DNA of 64,000 bases from NCBI RefSeq assembly GCF_947501165.1, contig NZ_CANMUU010000003.1, forward strand, positions 1 through 64,000, written 5' to 3'. The position numbers and the translations under genes were made by a program. Source of the DNA: an uncultured Allomuricauda sp. GTDB lineage: Bacteria > Bacteroidota > Bacteroidia > Flavobacteriales > Flavobacteriaceae. The first letter of the stretch is position 1; every line of letters starts with the position of its first letter. Of this stretch, positions 1 through 9,922 are shown piece by piece. The notes beneath the pieces are model-generated. The model had not been told where the DNA came from, searched no databases, and was given only the letters and a program-made list of their open reading frames with translations.

Positions 1-1
1 G

Positions 2-73
2 TAGCCCGTAGGGGAATCGAACCCCTGTTACCAGGATGAAAACCTGGCGTCCTAACCCCTAGACGAACGGGCC
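2..73 (-). tRNA. tRNA-Glu (anticodon TTC)
   Basis: On the minus strand a full cloverleaf is readable: acceptor stem GGCCCGT pairs with ACGGGCT (first pair G-U), the anticodon loop TTTTCAT sits between CCAGG and CCTGG and gives anticodon TTC, and the T arm contains GGTTCGATTCC. The discriminator base is A and no CCA is encoded. It lies downstream of a canonical Bacteroidota promoter and is separated from proS by about 80 bp, so it is probably its own transcription unit or the start of a tRNA cluster continuing left of the window. Confidence 0.96.
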
Positions 74-97
74 ATTAAGGTCGCATAATTGCGGATG

Positions 98-128
98 CAA
101 AAATACAACTATTTTTAAGTATTGCAAC
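98..128 (-). promoter_or_regulatory. Bacteroidota promoter of tRNA-Glu
   Basis: On the minus strand GTTG (128-125) is followed by a 19-bp spacer and TATTTTTG (105-98). This matches the known Bacteroidota sigma consensus TTTG-N17-23-TAnnTTTG almost exactly. Initiation about 7 bp downstream gives a leader of roughly 20 nt before the mature tRNA 5' end. Confidence 0.8.
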
Positions 129-153
129 AGTTACGGTTATTTTTTAGACCGTT

Positions 154-1629
154 TTAGTATGCCTTGGCAAATAGCACTCTTTGTACCGATGGATTCCCTG
201 TTACCATACAACTTCCTTCCTCCTTTTCAGCAGGGAAAGGAATACAGCGAATAGTAGCTTTTGTTTCGTTCTTTATTCGTTCTTCGGTTTCACCAGTTCC
301 ATCCCAATGGGCAGAGATGAATCCACCTTTCCCCTCCAAGACTTTTTTGAATTCTTCATAGGTATCTACCTTGGTAATATGTTCACTTCTAAAGTCCAAC
401 GCTTTTTGGTAAATATTCTTTTGAATATCATCTAGAAGCACTGTAATTTTATCAACAATTTCTCCAGCATTTACAGATTCTTTTTCTAAAGTATCCCTTC
501 TTGCCACCTCGAAGGTACCGTTTTCCAAATCGCGTTGTCCTACAGCCAATCGTACAGGAACCCCTTTCAATTCATATTCATTGAACTTGAATCCTGGTTT
601 ATGGGTGTCTCGTTTATCAAACTTCACTGAAATTCCTTTGTCTCGCAACGATTTAATTAGAGGGTCCACACGTTCGGCAATGGCATCCAATTGCTCCATA
701 CCCTTATATATAGGTATTATGACAACCTGAATAGGTGCCAATTTTGGCGGCAAAACCAGGCCATTGTCGTCACTATGGGTCATAATAAGGGCCCCCATCA
801 ATCGAGTTGAAACCCCCCATGAGGTAGCCCACACAAAATCTTGCTTCCCTTCTTTGGTAGCAAACTTGACATCAAAAGCCTTGGCAAAGTTTTGACCCAA
901 AAAGTGTGAAGTTCCAGCCTGAAGCGCCTTACCATCCTGCATAAGAGCCTCAATACAAAATGTCTCTTCTGCCCCGGCAAAACGTTCGCTTTCCGTTTTA
1001 GTTCCCTTTATTACGGGCACACCCATGTAGTTCTCGGCAAACTCAGCATATACATGCATCATCTGTTCCGCTTCATCCATTGCTTCTTTTTCTGTAGCAT
1101 GAGCAGTGTGTCCTTCTTGCCATAAGAATTCAGCGGTACGTAAAAACAAGCGTGTACGCATTTCCCAACGCACTACGTTTGCCCATTGGTTCACCATAAT
1201 GGGTAAATCTCTGTAGGACTGTATCCATCTCCGATAAGTATCCCAGATAATGGTTTCTGATGTTGGCCTCACAATCAGTTCTTCTTCCAGCTTAGCTTCT
1301 TCATCCACAACAATTCCACTTCCATCCTCGGCATTTTTCAAACGATAATGGGTAACTACAGCACATTCTTTGGCAAAACCCTCTACATGACTGGCTTCCT
1401 TGCTCAAATAGGACTTAGGGATAAAAAGCGGAAAATACGCATTCTCATGTCCAGTCTCTTTAAACATTTTGTCCAATTGCGCTTGCATCTTTTCCCATAT
1501 GGCAAAGCCATAGGGCTTAATCACCATACAACCTCGTACACCAGAGTTTTCAGCCAAATCCGCCTTAACCACTAATTCATTATACCAGCGAGAATAATCC
1601 TCACCGCGACTTGTTAGATTTTTACCCAT
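154..1629 (-). CDS. proS: Prolyl-tRNA synthetase (archaeal/eukaryotic-like short form)
   Basis: Charges tRNA-Pro with proline in the cytoplasm. The 491-residue product is a class II synthetase: RPTSE at 121-125 and the motif 2 region ending [18 protein letters not shown] near 158-175 form the ATP and proline site, followed by the anticodon-binding domain (about 290-400) and a C-terminal domain ending in tyrosine. It lacks the roughly 180-residue editing insertion of the E. coli type and resembles the archaeal/eukaryotic form, which is usual in Bacteroidota. The ATG at 1629 is the only start giving the conserved N-terminus. It is divergent from the lipoprotein gene at 1726. Confidence 0.97.
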   Translation of the reverse strand: MGKNLTSRGEDYSRWYNELVVKADLAENSGVRGCMVIKPYGFAIWEKMQAQLDKMFKETGHENAYFPLFIPKSYLSKEASHVEGFAKECAVVTHYRLKNAEDGSGIVVDEEAKLEEELIVRPTSETIIWDTYRRWIQSYRDLPIMVNQWANVVRWEMRTRLFLRTAEFLWQEGHTAHATEKEAMDEAEQMMHVYAEFAENYMGVPVIKGTKTESERFAGAEETFCIEALMQDGKALQAGTSHFLGQNFAKAFDVKFATKEGKQDFVWATSWGVSTRLMGALIMTHSDDNGLVLPPKLAPIQVVIIPIYKGMEQLDAIAERVDPLIKSLRDKGISVKFDKRDTHKPGFKFNEYELKGVPVRLAVGQRDLENGTFEVARRDTLEKESVNAGEIVDKITVLLDDIQKNIYQKALDFRSEHITKVDTYEEFKKVLEGKGGFISAHWDGTGETEERIKNETKATIRCIPFPAEKEEGSCMVTGNPSVQRVLFAKAY

Positions 1630-1725
1630 TTATCATAGTTTGGCACAAAACTTGTGTTTTAATACATGAAAATAATTCGGTAAAACTAATTATTTTTTAG
1701 TACGTTCAACAATAAAAATTGCGAC

Positions 1726-3051
1726 ATGATAAAGTCTTTACAACTCCACAACTTCCACCTCTTTTTTGCACTTTCCATGGTCTTAATTCTTTCCTCCTGT
1801 GGGTCGTACCAGCAAGCCTCTTATTATGAGGATGATGGTATTTATTCCAGTGGGAATGAAGTGGTAAGAGTAGAAAAAAAATCTCCTCAAGCCGTCCGCG
1901 TTGAGAACAAGGAAAGTAACATTTATGGAGATTATTTTGGCCAAAAGGCTGATGAGTTTGGAGAAATATTAGACGATGAAATTTTTACCGACGTAGATAG
2001 CTATTCAAGCAATAGCCCTATTGATAGTACTGCAGTTGGGGCTCAAACCGATTATTTTGATACTGGGAATACCTATAACGGTAATGCTGGCTGGGGAGAC
2101 AATCCCAATAACGTTACCATAAATGTTTATGACAACTGGGGTTGGGGCGGTGGCCTTGGCTGGGGTTGGAACAATCCATGGTTATGGAACGGAGGATGGG
2201 GCTGGAACAACTGGGGCTGGGGCGGTGGCTTTGGCTGGGGTTGGAACGACCCATGGTTATGGAACGGCTGGGGCTGGGGCGGTGGCTTCGGTTGGGGCGG
2301 CGGCTTCGGTTGGGGTTGGAATAGGTTTGGAATTGGTTATGCCGGTTTTTATGGTGGTGGTTTTGGACCCTATTATGGCAGAGGTTTCTATGGACGTGGT
2401 TTTAATAGAGGTGTTGCCTTCAACAGAACCCGACGAGGATATGCTTCAAGAACTATTCCAGGCACTTCATTGCGAACCGGAAGGTCTAACTTAGCATATA
2501 GCTCCGTTAGAAGCTCCGCTTCAAGAAGTAGGGCCGGGGTGTCCCGAACTGGAACAAGCCGGAGTTCTGTAGCATCCCGAAGTAGCAGAACATATAGAAG
2601 TAACAGTAGCGCAAGAAGGAGTATTAGTGCAGATGCAGCGGCACGCAATAGAAGCTACCGTTCAAGCAGAAGCACACGTACCACACCAAGGTATGGCACA
2701 AACTCGAGAAGCAATCGCTCCTATGGGTCATCACCAAACGGAAATAGTAGAACCTATAGAAGTGGTAACGCTTCAAGAAGTTCATCACGCTACAATTCCG
2801 GGAACCGAAGCACACGGAGTTATCAGAGCAGGACTGCACCAAGCAGCAGAACATATAGCCGTTCTAGCGGTGGAACCAGAAGTAGTGGGAGCTATAGAAG
2901 TTCTGGAAGCAGAAGTTCTAGGAGTTCGGGTAGCTATAGAAGCTCAGGTAGCAGAAGTTCAAGAAGCTCAGGTAGCTATAGAAGTTCAGGAGGAAGTCGT
3001 TCCTCTGCCGGAAGGTCTTCCGGAGGAAGAAGCAGAGGAGGAAGAAGATAA
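1726..3051 (+). CDS. Low-complexity Gly/Trp- and Arg/Ser-rich lipoprotein, function unknown
   Basis: A 441-residue product with a lipoprotein signal ending LILSSC near residue 25, so probably anchored in the envelope. Three zones are visible: an acidic zone (about 30-125), a Gly/Trp/Asn zone built on GWGWNNPWLWNG-like repeats (about 135-230), and a strongly basic Arg/Ser/Gly tail (about 245-441) with repeats such as SGSYRSSGSRSSR. The first is negatively charged and the tail very positive. No catalytic domain is recognisable. It lies 38 bp upstream of the OmpP1-type gene and may be co-transcribed with it. The large ORFs in other frames here are by-products of the repeats. Surface coat, adhesin or polyanion-binding roles are possible but unproven. 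Confidence 0.85.
   Translation: MIKSLQLHNFHLFFALSMVLILSSCGSYQQASYYEDDGIYSSGNEVVRVEKKSPQAVRVENKESNIYGDYFGQKADEFGEILDDEIFTDVDSYSSNSPIDSTAVGAQTDYFDTGNTYNGNAGWGDNPNNVTINVYDNWGWGGGLGWGWNNPWLWNGGWGWNNWGWGGGFGWGWNDPWLWNGWGWGGGFGWGGGFGWGWNRFGIGYAGFYGGGFGPYYGRGFYGRGFNRGVAFNRTRRGYASRTIPGTSLRTGRSNLAYSSVRSSASRSRAGVSRTGTSRSSVASRSSRTYRSNSSARRSISADAAARNRSYRSSRSTRTTPRYGTNSRSNRSYGSSPNGNSRTYRSGNASRSSSRYNSGNRSTRSYQSRTAPSSRTYSRSSGGTRSSGSYRSSGSRSSRSSGSYRSSGSRSSRSSGSYRSSGGSRSSAGRSSGGRSRGGRR
2136..2267 (+). repeat. 57-bp direct repeat inside the lipoprotein gene
   Basis: Positions 2136-2192 and 2211-2267 are two copies of a 57-bp unit differing at only a few bases. Each encodes WGWGGGLGWGWNNPWLWNG or a near copy, and further partial copies follow to about 2320. 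The unit is a multiple of three, so gain or loss of copies keeps the frame. Confidence 0.85.
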
Positions 3052-3089
3052 ATTCCCAAAAACCTTATCGACTAAAAAAAATATTCAAA

Positions 3090-4589
3090 ATGAAGAGATT
3101 ATCAATTTTCATAATAGTATTGTCATGCACTTTTGTAAGTGCCCAGAACATTAATGATGTACTACGTTACAGTCTGGAAGAAACCCAGGGAACAGCAAGG
3201 TTTCAGGCTCTTGGTGGAGCTTTTGGAGCTGTAGGCGGGGACTTATCTGCCTTAAACGTCAATCCTGCAGGGTCCGCCATATTTAACTTTAGTGAATTTA
3301 CCCTTACCGGCTCAAATTATAATAGAGATAATGAGGCATTGTTTGGGAATTCTCAAAGAAATACAAATATCAATTCTGTTAAATTAAATCAGGTTGGTGG
3401 TGTTTTTGTATTTAAGTCTAATGAAAGTCCATGGAAAAAATTAACGTTGGCTTTTAATTATGATCAAGTCAGAAACTTTGATAATGAGTTTAGGGCTTCG
3501 GGAACTACTACCCAAGGAATAGACAATTACTTTCTCAATTTTGCACAAGGGGTAGAATTAGGTCCTCTACGTGTACAACAAGGTGAGTTTATTGAAGACG
3601 CCTATCTGGATATCGGTTCTTCTTTGGGATTTGGTGCCCAACAAGCTTTTCTAGGATTCCAAGCTGGCTTAATTGAACCCACTGCGGATGAAGACACCAA
3701 TACTTCTTATGTATCCAATGCGGAATACAGTGCCGTAAATCAAGATTATTTACAAAGCACATCTGGATTCAACAGCAAGTTTACAGCAAACTTTGCCGGA
3801 CAGTATCAAGAAAACCTATTTGTAGGGGCTGCTCTAAATTTTCATTCTGTGCTCTTTGAGCAATTGACCTTATTGGATGAGAACGGCTATGACCCTACCT
3901 CACCTGTTCAATTCACAACCTTTGATAATTTCCTACGTACGGAAGGTTATGGTTTTTCTTTTAGTGTGGGTGCCATTGCAAAATTAAATGATAATATAAG
4001 GGTTGGAGGTAGTTACCAATCCCCTACATGGTATAGACTTACGGACGACACATCTCAAAGAATCAATTCTACTTTGGCAGAACCGGATATTGATTTTATA
4101 GATTTTAATATTGTAAACTTATTTGAAGAATATAATATTAAAACTCCTGGAAAAATAACGGGAAGCGCCGCTGTGATTTTTGGCAAAGATGGGTTTTTAA
4201 GTTTTGATTACGGATACCAAGACTTCTCCCAAGCTGAACTTACGCCAAATGCAGACCCTAACTTTGCAGCCGAAAATGATTTCATTGCCAATACGCTTGG
4301 AATTGTCAATTCCTACAGAATTGGAGGAGAATTTAGAATTGATAATGTTAGTCTTAGAGGCGGTTATCGTTATGAAGACAGTCCGTATGAAAATGGTGAA
4401 ATTATTGGAGACCTAGTAGGATACTCTGGTGGTATTGGTGTCAATTTTGGACCAAGCAGATTAGATCTCGCATTTGTAAGAACCGAACGCGATGTGAACG
4501 AATTACTCTTCGCCTCAGGCCTTGATAGCTCTGTGGATATCAACCAGATAAATACAAATATAACTTTGGGTTACAGCTTTAAGTTTTAG
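3090..4589 (+). CDS. OmpP1/FadL/TodX-family outer-membrane transport protein
   Basis: A 499-residue outer-membrane barrel with a cleavable signal (MKRLSIFIIVLSCTFVSAQ). The mature N-terminus reads RYSLEETQGTARFQALGGAFGAVGGDLSALNVNPAGSA; the GGAFGAVGGD...NPAG signature is characteristic of the FadL-like hydrophobic-compound channels of Bacteroidota. The C-terminus alternates hydrophobic residues and ends in phenylalanine (LGYSFKF), as barrels do. The family imports hydrophobic molecules across the outer membrane; the actual substrate is unknown. An OmpP1-type gene near proS is a common flavobacterial arrangement. Confidence 0.85.
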   Translation: MKRLSIFIIVLSCTFVSAQNINDVLRYSLEETQGTARFQALGGAFGAVGGDLSALNVNPAGSAIFNFSEFTLTGSNYNRDNEALFGNSQRNTNINSVKLNQVGGVFVFKSNESPWKKLTLAFNYDQVRNFDNEFRASGTTTQGIDNYFLNFAQGVELGPLRVQQGEFIEDAYLDIGSSLGFGAQQAFLGFQAGLIEPTADEDTNTSYVSNAEYSAVNQDYLQSTSGFNSKFTANFAGQYQENLFVGAALNFHSVLFEQLTLLDENGYDPTSPVQFTTFDNFLRTEGYGFSFSVGAIAKLNDNIRVGGSYQSPTWYRLTDDTSQRINSTLAEPDIDFIDFNIVNLFEEYNIKTPGKITGSAAVIFGKDGFLSFDYGYQDFSQAELTPNADPNFAAENDFIANTLGIVNSYRIGGEFRIDNVSLRGGYRYEDSPYENGEIIGDLVGYSGGIGVNFGPSRLDLAFVRTERDVNELLFASGLDSSVDINQINTNITLGYSFKF

Positions 4590-4616
4590 GAAACTCAAAG
4601 AAATGCTACAATGAAG

Positions 4617-4648
4617 AAAGCCAGGAAAATTCCCGGCTTTTATTTTTT
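4617..4648 (+). terminator. Rho-independent terminator after the OmpP1-type gene
   Basis: AAAGCC-A-GG, a loop AAAATT, CC-C-GGCTTT and then a T-rich run. The stem has one mismatch. It sits between convergent genes. Confidence 0.7.
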
Positions 4649-4649
4649 G

Positions 4650-6098
4650 TTATCTAATTAAAGAGAAATGCCTTCTTACCGATCGGGCCACGAAAACACC
4701 CTCATCATCCCTTTCATAATCCAAACGGAACCAATAGTCCGAAGAAGGCAAGGGTCTACCATTAAAAGTACCGTCCCATCCCAAAGAATTGATATCCAGC
4801 TGCTTTAAAAGTTTTCCGTATCTATCGAAAATAAAAATACTCGGATTGGTTAAGGTTTCAACACCGAGAACGTTCCAGTTGTCATGTATGCCATCACCAT
4901 TTGGGGTAAAGAACTTAGGGTATCCTACTACCAAGAATTCGATAGGTTCTGTGGTTCCACATCCATTTACATCATTGATGACAACTGTGTTTACACCTGG
5001 GGGCACATCCAAAAAGACAGGATCGTCCTGAAATTCACCTCCATTAATGGCGTATTCATAATTGCCATTTCCCAAAACCGAAATCTCAATATTATAAGGA
5101 TCGGTCTGGTCACTGTTCACCAAATCATCCACTACCCGTACTTCATCAAGCACTGGCACTCCAAAGAAAGTAATTAGTATATCATCAGTAATCGTAGTGG
5201 CAAAAGTAGTTTCAATAGTTACTCGATATCTTCCAGAATTGGGACTAGTAACCGTAAGTTCGGTGGCGCCCGCACCCGTGGCCAGGACTTGGTCATAAAC
5301 ACCATCGTCTTCCAAATCAACTTCCCAAGTAATGTTCGCAATACTAGGACCCGCTGGTGAATTAAGGGCACTTAAAACGATATCTGGGTCGCCCTCGCAG
5401 GCAATAATGTCCAACCCTAGGAACTCATCCCGCAAGGTGCAGTCCAAAGCTGAATTTTGGTCAGCGTCCACTGAACTACCTGTAAAGGTTAATGAATACG
5501 GTTCAGCATCACCATTAAAGTTTGTATTAAAGTTGTTGATGAACAGGTAATAAATCTCACCTTGTTGAACATCCAACCACTCATCATAGGTGTTTTGACT
5601 AGCACGAACAAATGGGGCCCCCACTTGTCCATTTATTGGGTTTACACCTACCCCTGTAAATCCGGTATCATTAATTTCGTAGTTACATCGGATTGGTATT
5701 TCCGAACCGTTACCAATTATGGTACAAAAATTTGAACCCAATGTTTGGTCAAATGGCCCATAGAGTGCAAAATCGATTTCTGAAGTAACAATACCTCCAG
5801 GGTTAACAGGTAGAGCCTCAATATCAAAACCAATCTGACCATCCGTACCCGCTCTAAAAACATACCAGGAAGTGTTGTTCTCTATATTGGCAGAAGCTAC
5901 ACTTCCTTTTTCCAAACATCCGGTTTGCGTAATGACCATGGGGTCAAAATCATCAATATCACCACTACCATCCGTAGCGGATAGAATGGGCATATCGGCA
6001 CAGACAGGAATTGCTGTTCTACAATCACCTGAATTCTGGGCGTTTATTTCCATAAAAAACAGGGAAAAACAACAGATAGCGCAAAATAGAGCTCTCAT
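4650..6098 (-). CDS. Secreted protein with T9SS type B C-terminal sorting domain
   Basis: A 482-residue protein with a Sec signal (MRALFCAICCFSLFFMEINAQ). The last 85 or so residues, starting KFFTPNGDGIHDNWNV and including IFDRYGKLL and GWDGTFNGRPLPSSDYWF, are the gliding-motility-associated C-terminal domain (type B CTD) recognised by the type IX secretion system. The body has a cysteine-containing N-terminal domain of a kind common in Bacteroidota surface proteins (GDCRTAIPVCADMP) and an Ig-like region (about 230-310). It should be exported to the cell surface or medium. No enzymatic motif is seen; an adhesive or structural role is inferred. Confidence 0.88.
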   Translation of the reverse strand: MRALFCAICCFSLFFMEINAQNSGDCRTAIPVCADMPILSATDGSGDIDDFDPMVITQTGCLEKGSVASANIENNTSWYVFRAGTDGQIGFDIEALPVNPGGIVTSEIDFALYGPFDQTLGSNFCTIIGNGSEIPIRCNYEINDTGFTGVGVNPINGQVGAPFVRASQNTYDEWLDVQQGEIYYLFINNFNTNFNGDAEPYSLTFTGSSVDADQNSALDCTLRDEFLGLDIIACEGDPDIVLSALNSPAGPSIANITWEVDLEDDGVYDQVLATGAGATELTVTSPNSGRYRVTIETTFATTITDDILITFFGVPVLDEVRVVDDLVNSDQTDPYNIEISVLGNGNYEYAINGGEFQDDPVFLDVPPGVNTVVINDVNGCGTTEPIEFLVVGYPKFFTPNGDGIHDNWNVLGVETLTNPSIFIFDRYGKLLKQLDINSLGWDGTFNGRPLPSSDYWFRLDYERDDEGVFVARSVRRHFSLIR

Positions 6099-6372
6099 AC
6101 GGTTTGGGGCTAAAGGTTATGCTGCATTTTATCTAACCATAACTACTTTTTCACCCTTTTTAGTATCCTTCAACCGAAAAAATATGCAGTTAATCGACAA
6201 AATGCATTCCCAATCCATATTCCATGACTTAAAATAAGTTCCAATTATTCAAATGTTTCACTGAAAGCACAGGGCTTTGATTTTGACAAACAGCTTACTA
6301 GCTTGCTTTAGCTTAACAATAATTTATAGATGCTAAGGCCAGTTGCCAGATGTTAAATAGGTGTTTATTGCA

Positions 6373-6380
6373 TATCTTTG
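6373..6380 (+). promoter_or_regulatory. -7 box of the folE promoter
   Basis: TATCTTTG matches TAnnTTTG. Transcription would begin near 6387, downstream of the upstream in-frame ATG at 6350, which argues that folE translation starts at 6401. A good -33 partner is not evident. The remaining 6099-6372 intergenic DNA shows nothing else recognisable. Confidence 0.65.
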
Positions 6381-6400
6381 CACCCTTGAAGAAAAAACAA

Positions 6401-7081
6401 ATGAAAGTAGAACAGGCCTTGGAAGAGCAATATGAAGAACGTGGAGATGGACACGTAGGTTCCGCCTCGGAAACTCCAATACGCGAGGATGCTTTTGCAT
6501 TGAGTGACCAAGAGAAGATAGACAAGATACAGGAAAATGTTAAGGATATCATGCAGACTCTTGGCCTAGATTTGACTGATGATAGCCTTAAGGGAACCCC
6601 AAAGAGGGTGGCAAAAATGTTCGTAAACGAGATTTTTGGAGGGTTGCATCCAGACAGAAAACCTAAGTCTTCCACTTTTGAGAACAAGTACAAATATGGA
6701 GAAATGTTGGTGGAAAAGAACATTGTGGTCTACTCCACCTGCGAACACCACCTTCTTCCTATAGTAGGACGCGCGCACGTAGCTTACATTTCAAATGGAA
6801 GGGTTGTGGGTCTCTCCAAAATGAACCGTATTGTGGATTATTATGCCAAACGTCCACAGGTCCAAGAACGTATGAACATTCAGATTGTTAAAGAACTGCA
6901 ACGCGTGTTGGGCACTGAAGATGTAGCTTGTGTAATAGACGCTAAACATCTATGTGTGAATTCAAGAGGGATTCGAGATATTGAAAGCAGTACAGTTACT
7001 GCCGAGTATGGCGGTAAATTCAAAGAAGAGTCCGTACGTCGCGAGTTTTTGGATTACATCAACCTGGATACCGAGTTTTAA
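6401..7081 (+). CDS. folE: GTP cyclohydrolase I
   Basis: Converts GTP to 7,8-dihydroneopterin triphosphate, the first step of folate/pterin synthesis. The 226-residue product carries the family signature: zinc ligands in [10 protein letters not shown] (Cys about 114, His about 117) and in [10 protein letters not shown], with [21 protein letters not shown] between them. The start at 6401 (MKVEQALEE) is preferred over the in-frame ATG at 6350 because a -7 promoter element lies between them and the extra 17 residues look non-coding. It is 14 bp upstream of cysS and is likely co-transcribed with it. Confidence 0.95.
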   Translation: MKVEQALEEQYEERGDGHVGSASETPIREDAFALSDQEKIDKIQENVKDIMQTLGLDLTDDSLKGTPKRVAKMFVNEIFGGLHPDRKPKSSTFENKYKYGEMLVEKNIVVYSTCEHHLLPIVGRAHVAYISNGRVVGLSKMNRIVDYYAKRPQVQERMNIQIVKELQRVLGTEDVACVIDAKHLCVNSRGIRDIESSTVTAEYGGKFKEESVRREFLDYINLDTEF

Positions 7082-7095
7082 CTTCTACCACATCC

Positions 7096-8577
7096 ATGCA
7101 CCTTTATAAAAATCAACAACTAAGAGTTTACAACTCTCTTACCGGAAAAAAGGAAGATTTTGAGCCCATAAACGAAGGCCACATCGGTATGTACGTTTGT
7201 GGTCCTACAGTTTATAGCAATGTGCACTTGGGCAACTGCCGTACATTTATGTCTTTCGATATGATGTTCCGTTATTTCAAACATCTGGGATATAAGGTCA
7301 GGTATGTCAGAAATATCACGGATGCCGGGCATTTGGAAAACGATGCGGATGAAGGTGAAGATAAAATTGCCAAAAAAGCAAAACTGGAGCAGATTGAACC
7401 TATGGAGGTGGTTCAACGCTACACGGTTGATTTCCATAACACCTTGCGACAGTTCAATTTTTTACCCCCAAGTATTGAACCAACCGCAACAGGACACATT
7501 ATAGAGCAAATTGAAATTATAAAAGGAATTCTAGCAAAAGGCTTTGCCTATGAGATTAATGGCTCTGTATATTTTGATGTTCAAGAATTCAACAAAGAAC
7601 ATGATTACGGAAAACTGAGTGGTAGAAAGTTGGAGGATATGATTGCCAATACGCGTGAACTTACTGCCCAAAGTGAGAAAAAAAATCCACAGGACTTCGC
7701 GCTTTGGAAAAAAGCAGATGAACATCATATCATGCGATGGCCTTCACCTTGGGGCGATGGATTCCCAGGATGGCATTTGGAATGTACGGCCATGAGCACA
7801 AAATATTTGGGTGAAACCTTTGACATTCACGGAGGTGGTATGGATTTGAAATTTCCCCATCACGAATGTGAAATAGCCCAAGCTGAAGCATGCTGCGACA
7901 AATCTCCTGTTAAGTATTGGCTACATGCCAATATGCTAACACTTAATGGGAAGAAAATGTCCAAATCCACTGGCAACAATGTATATCCGCACGAGATATT
8001 TAGTGGAAACAATGACCTACTGAGTAAGGCCTATGCACCAGCTGTCGTTCGTTTTTTCATGATGCAGGCCCACTACTCCAGTATTTTGGATTTAAGTGAT
8101 GATGCCCTTCAAGCTTCTGAAAAAGGGTACCATCGACTCATGGATGCCATTTCCGTTTTAGGAAAATTGGACACAGGCACAACATCTGATTTTGATGTTC
8201 AGGCGTGGCAACAAAAATGCTACAATGCCATGAATGATGATTTCAATACGCCCATCTTAATCGCTCAACTTTTTGACGCAGTAAAACACATTAATCAAGT
8301 AAAAGAAGGTAAAGAATCCATCACACAGCAGGATTTGGATTTGCTTTCCGATACTTTTCAAATCTTCGTGCACGATGTTTTGGGCATTGAGCACGTTGCC
8401 CAATCCAATGAGGATTCCAATACATTGAGCGGAGTAATGGATTTATTGATTGATTTAAGAAATCAGGCCAGAGCCAATAAAGATTTCGAAACGTCGGACA
8501 AGATTCGGGATGAACTTACCAATCTGGGCATCCAGCTAAAAGATGGTAAGGATGGAACCACTTTCAGTTTAAAATAA
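7096..8577 (+). CDS. cysS: Cysteinyl-tRNA synthetase
   Basis: Class I synthetase of 493 residues that charges tRNA-Cys. Visible motifs: [18 protein letters not shown], containing the zinc cysteine and a HIGH-type [14 protein letters not shown] and HHECEIAQ with further zinc ligands; and KMSKSTGN, the KMSKS loop. The C-terminal DALR-like and anticodon domains are intact, ending [19 protein letters not shown]. Length is typical. It follows folE in the same direction. Confidence 0.97.
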   Translation: MHLYKNQQLRVYNSLTGKKEDFEPINEGHIGMYVCGPTVYSNVHLGNCRTFMSFDMMFRYFKHLGYKVRYVRNITDAGHLENDADEGEDKIAKKAKLEQIEPMEVVQRYTVDFHNTLRQFNFLPPSIEPTATGHIIEQIEIIKGILAKGFAYEINGSVYFDVQEFNKEHDYGKLSGRKLEDMIANTRELTAQSEKKNPQDFALWKKADEHHIMRWPSPWGDGFPGWHLECTAMSTKYLGETFDIHGGGMDLKFPHHECEIAQAEACCDKSPVKYWLHANMLTLNGKKMSKSTGNNVYPHEIFSGNNDLLSKAYAPAVVRFFMMQAHYSSILDLSDDALQASEKGYHRLMDAISVLGKLDTGTTSDFDVQAWQQKCYNAMNDDFNTPILIAQLFDAVKHINQVKEGKESITQQDLDLLSDTFQIFVHDVLGIEHVAQSNEDSNTLSGVMDLLIDLRNQARANKDFETSDKIRDELTNLGIQLKDGKDGTTFSLK

Positions 8578-8618
8578 TTTGAGAGTGTTATTGGTGATTT
8601 GCTCTTAATTCAAAAAAG

Positions 8619-8846
8619 ATGACTTTAAAAAAGGTTCTTATTGCTCCTTTTGTTTTTCTGGTAAGAGCCTATCAGTTGCTTATTTCACCTTATACCCCAG
8701 CTACATGTAGGTATTCGCCCACCTGTTCGACCTATACTTTGGAAGCCCTAAAAAAGTACGGCCTTTTCAGAGGGGGCTGGCTCTCTTTAAAGAGAATATT
8801 CAGTTGTCACCCTTGGGGAGGTAAAGGATATGATCCTGTTCCATAA
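8619..8846 (+). CDS. yidD: YidD membrane protein insertion efficiency factor
   Basis: A 75-residue protein with the YidD signature: N-terminal amphipathic/hydrophobic segment ([19 protein letters not shown]), [15 protein letters not shown], and [14 protein letters not shown] with the conserved cysteines. The family sits at the inner membrane and assists YidC-dependent insertion. Here it is not next to rnpA/yidC but lies between cysS and lgt. Confidence 0.95.
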   Translation: MTLKKVLIAPFVFLVRAYQLLISPYTPATCRYSPTCSTYTLEALKKYGLFRGGWLSLKRIFSCHPWGGKGYDPVP

Positions 8847-8949
8847 TAACTGGGATGAGTGGTTTTACCAGAATTGGCAAATGGTAAAAAAAATTAAATC
8901 CGGTTCGCCAACCACTCAAAGTGGTTATCTTAGTCCAAAATTCTAACCT

Positions 8950-9912
8950 ATGTTTTTTCTAGGCTTCAATTGGAATCCTGACGACACGCTACTTAAACTC
9001 GGTTTCATTCAAATTAAATATTATAACCTGCTTTGGATTGCAGCTTTTGTTGTAGGCTGGTACCTCATGAAGAAAATATTTACAAGGGAGAACAAGTCCA
9101 TGGAAAAATTGGATTCACTGTTCATTTATGCCGTGGTTTCCATTATGTTAGGCGCAAGATTGGGCCATGTCTTTTTTTATGATTGGGATTACTATAAAAA
9201 TCATCTTCTTGAAATTTTGTTGCCCATTCGCGAAAGTGCTAATGAGTCCCTTTTCGGAATCATCAACGGCTACGAATTCACAGGATTTACAGGCCTTGCC
9301 AGTCACGGGGCAACCATTGCCGCCATAATAGGTATTTGGCTGTACTGCCGAAAGTGGAAAGACATAAAAATGCTTTGGTTATTGGATAGAATGGTTGTGG
9401 TATCTGCCATTGGTGCCTGTTTTGTTCGCTTGGGCAATTTCTTCAATTCTGAAATAAATGGAAAAGTCGTGGATGGTTCTTTTGCCTTGGCAACTCGTTT
9501 TATTCGAGATTCTGACGACATGCCGGCATACAAGGCCATGTCTTTGACCAGTGAAAAAACGCCAAGCGCTGCCTATAAGGCCATTGAAACAAATCCTGAT
9601 TTTGCTAGCGTTTTGGAAACTATCCCCTATCGTCACCCAGCACAACTATATGAGGCTGCTGGATATCTGATTCTTTTTATCATTTTGTATCAGTTGTATT
9701 GGAAAACGGACAAAGGAAACAAAGTTGGATTCCTATTTGGACTTTTTATGGTAGGCTTATGGACCATTAGATTCTTTGTTGAATTTGTCAAAAAGAGTCA
9801 AGGTGGTTTTGAGGATTCTCTTGGAGATTTGCTCTCCACGGGCCAGTGGCTAAGCATTCCCATGATTCTTCTTGGGCTGTACTTCATGTTTAGACCCACC
9901 AAAGCAACCTAA
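8950..9912 (+). CDS. lgt: Prolipoprotein diacylglyceryl transferase
   Basis: Transfers diacylglycerol from phosphatidylglycerol to the lipobox cysteine of prolipoproteins in the inner membrane. The 320-residue product has about seven membrane segments. Recognisable sites are ARLGHVFFYDWDYY near 75, GLASHGATIAAIIG near 118 (the conserved catalytic histidine), the Lgt signature RLGNFFNSEINGK near 160, and YRHPAQLYEA near 228. The many lipoproteins in this window depend on it. The insertion between RLGNFFNSE and RHPAQLYE is typical of Bacteroidota. Confidence 0.95.
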   Translation: MFFLGFNWNPDDTLLKLGFIQIKYYNLLWIAAFVVGWYLMKKIFTRENKSMEKLDSLFIYAVVSIMLGARLGHVFFYDWDYYKNHLLEILLPIRESANESLFGIINGYEFTGFTGLASHGATIAAIIGIWLYCRKWKDIKMLWLLDRMVVVSAIGACFVRLGNFFNSEINGKVVDGSFALATRFIRDSDDMPAYKAMSLTSEKTPSAAYKAIETNPDFASVLETIPYRHPAQLYEAAGYLILFIILYQLYWKTDKGNKVGFLFGLFMVGLWTIRFFVEFVKKSQGGFEDSLGDLLSTGQWLSIPMILLGLYFMFRPTKAT

Positions 9913-9922
9913 GCCCATTCTT

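Noticed and set aside
2885-3010. Regular repeats resembling a CRISPR array
   Set aside because: The units are in frame, encode SSGSYRSSG-like peptide and have no distinct spacers.
2123-3154. Several long open reading frames in other frames across the lipoprotein gene
   Set aside because: They follow from the repetitive GC-rich Gly/Trp and Arg/Ser codons; only the 1726-3051 frame has a signal peptide and sensible amino-acid order.
6350-6400. Longer folE reading frame from ATG 6350
   Set aside because: The -7 promoter box lies inside it and the extra residues do not match the family.
9872-9922. ATG at 9872 as the start of the DUF192 gene
   Set aside because: It lies within lgt, and the signal peptide begins only at 9923.
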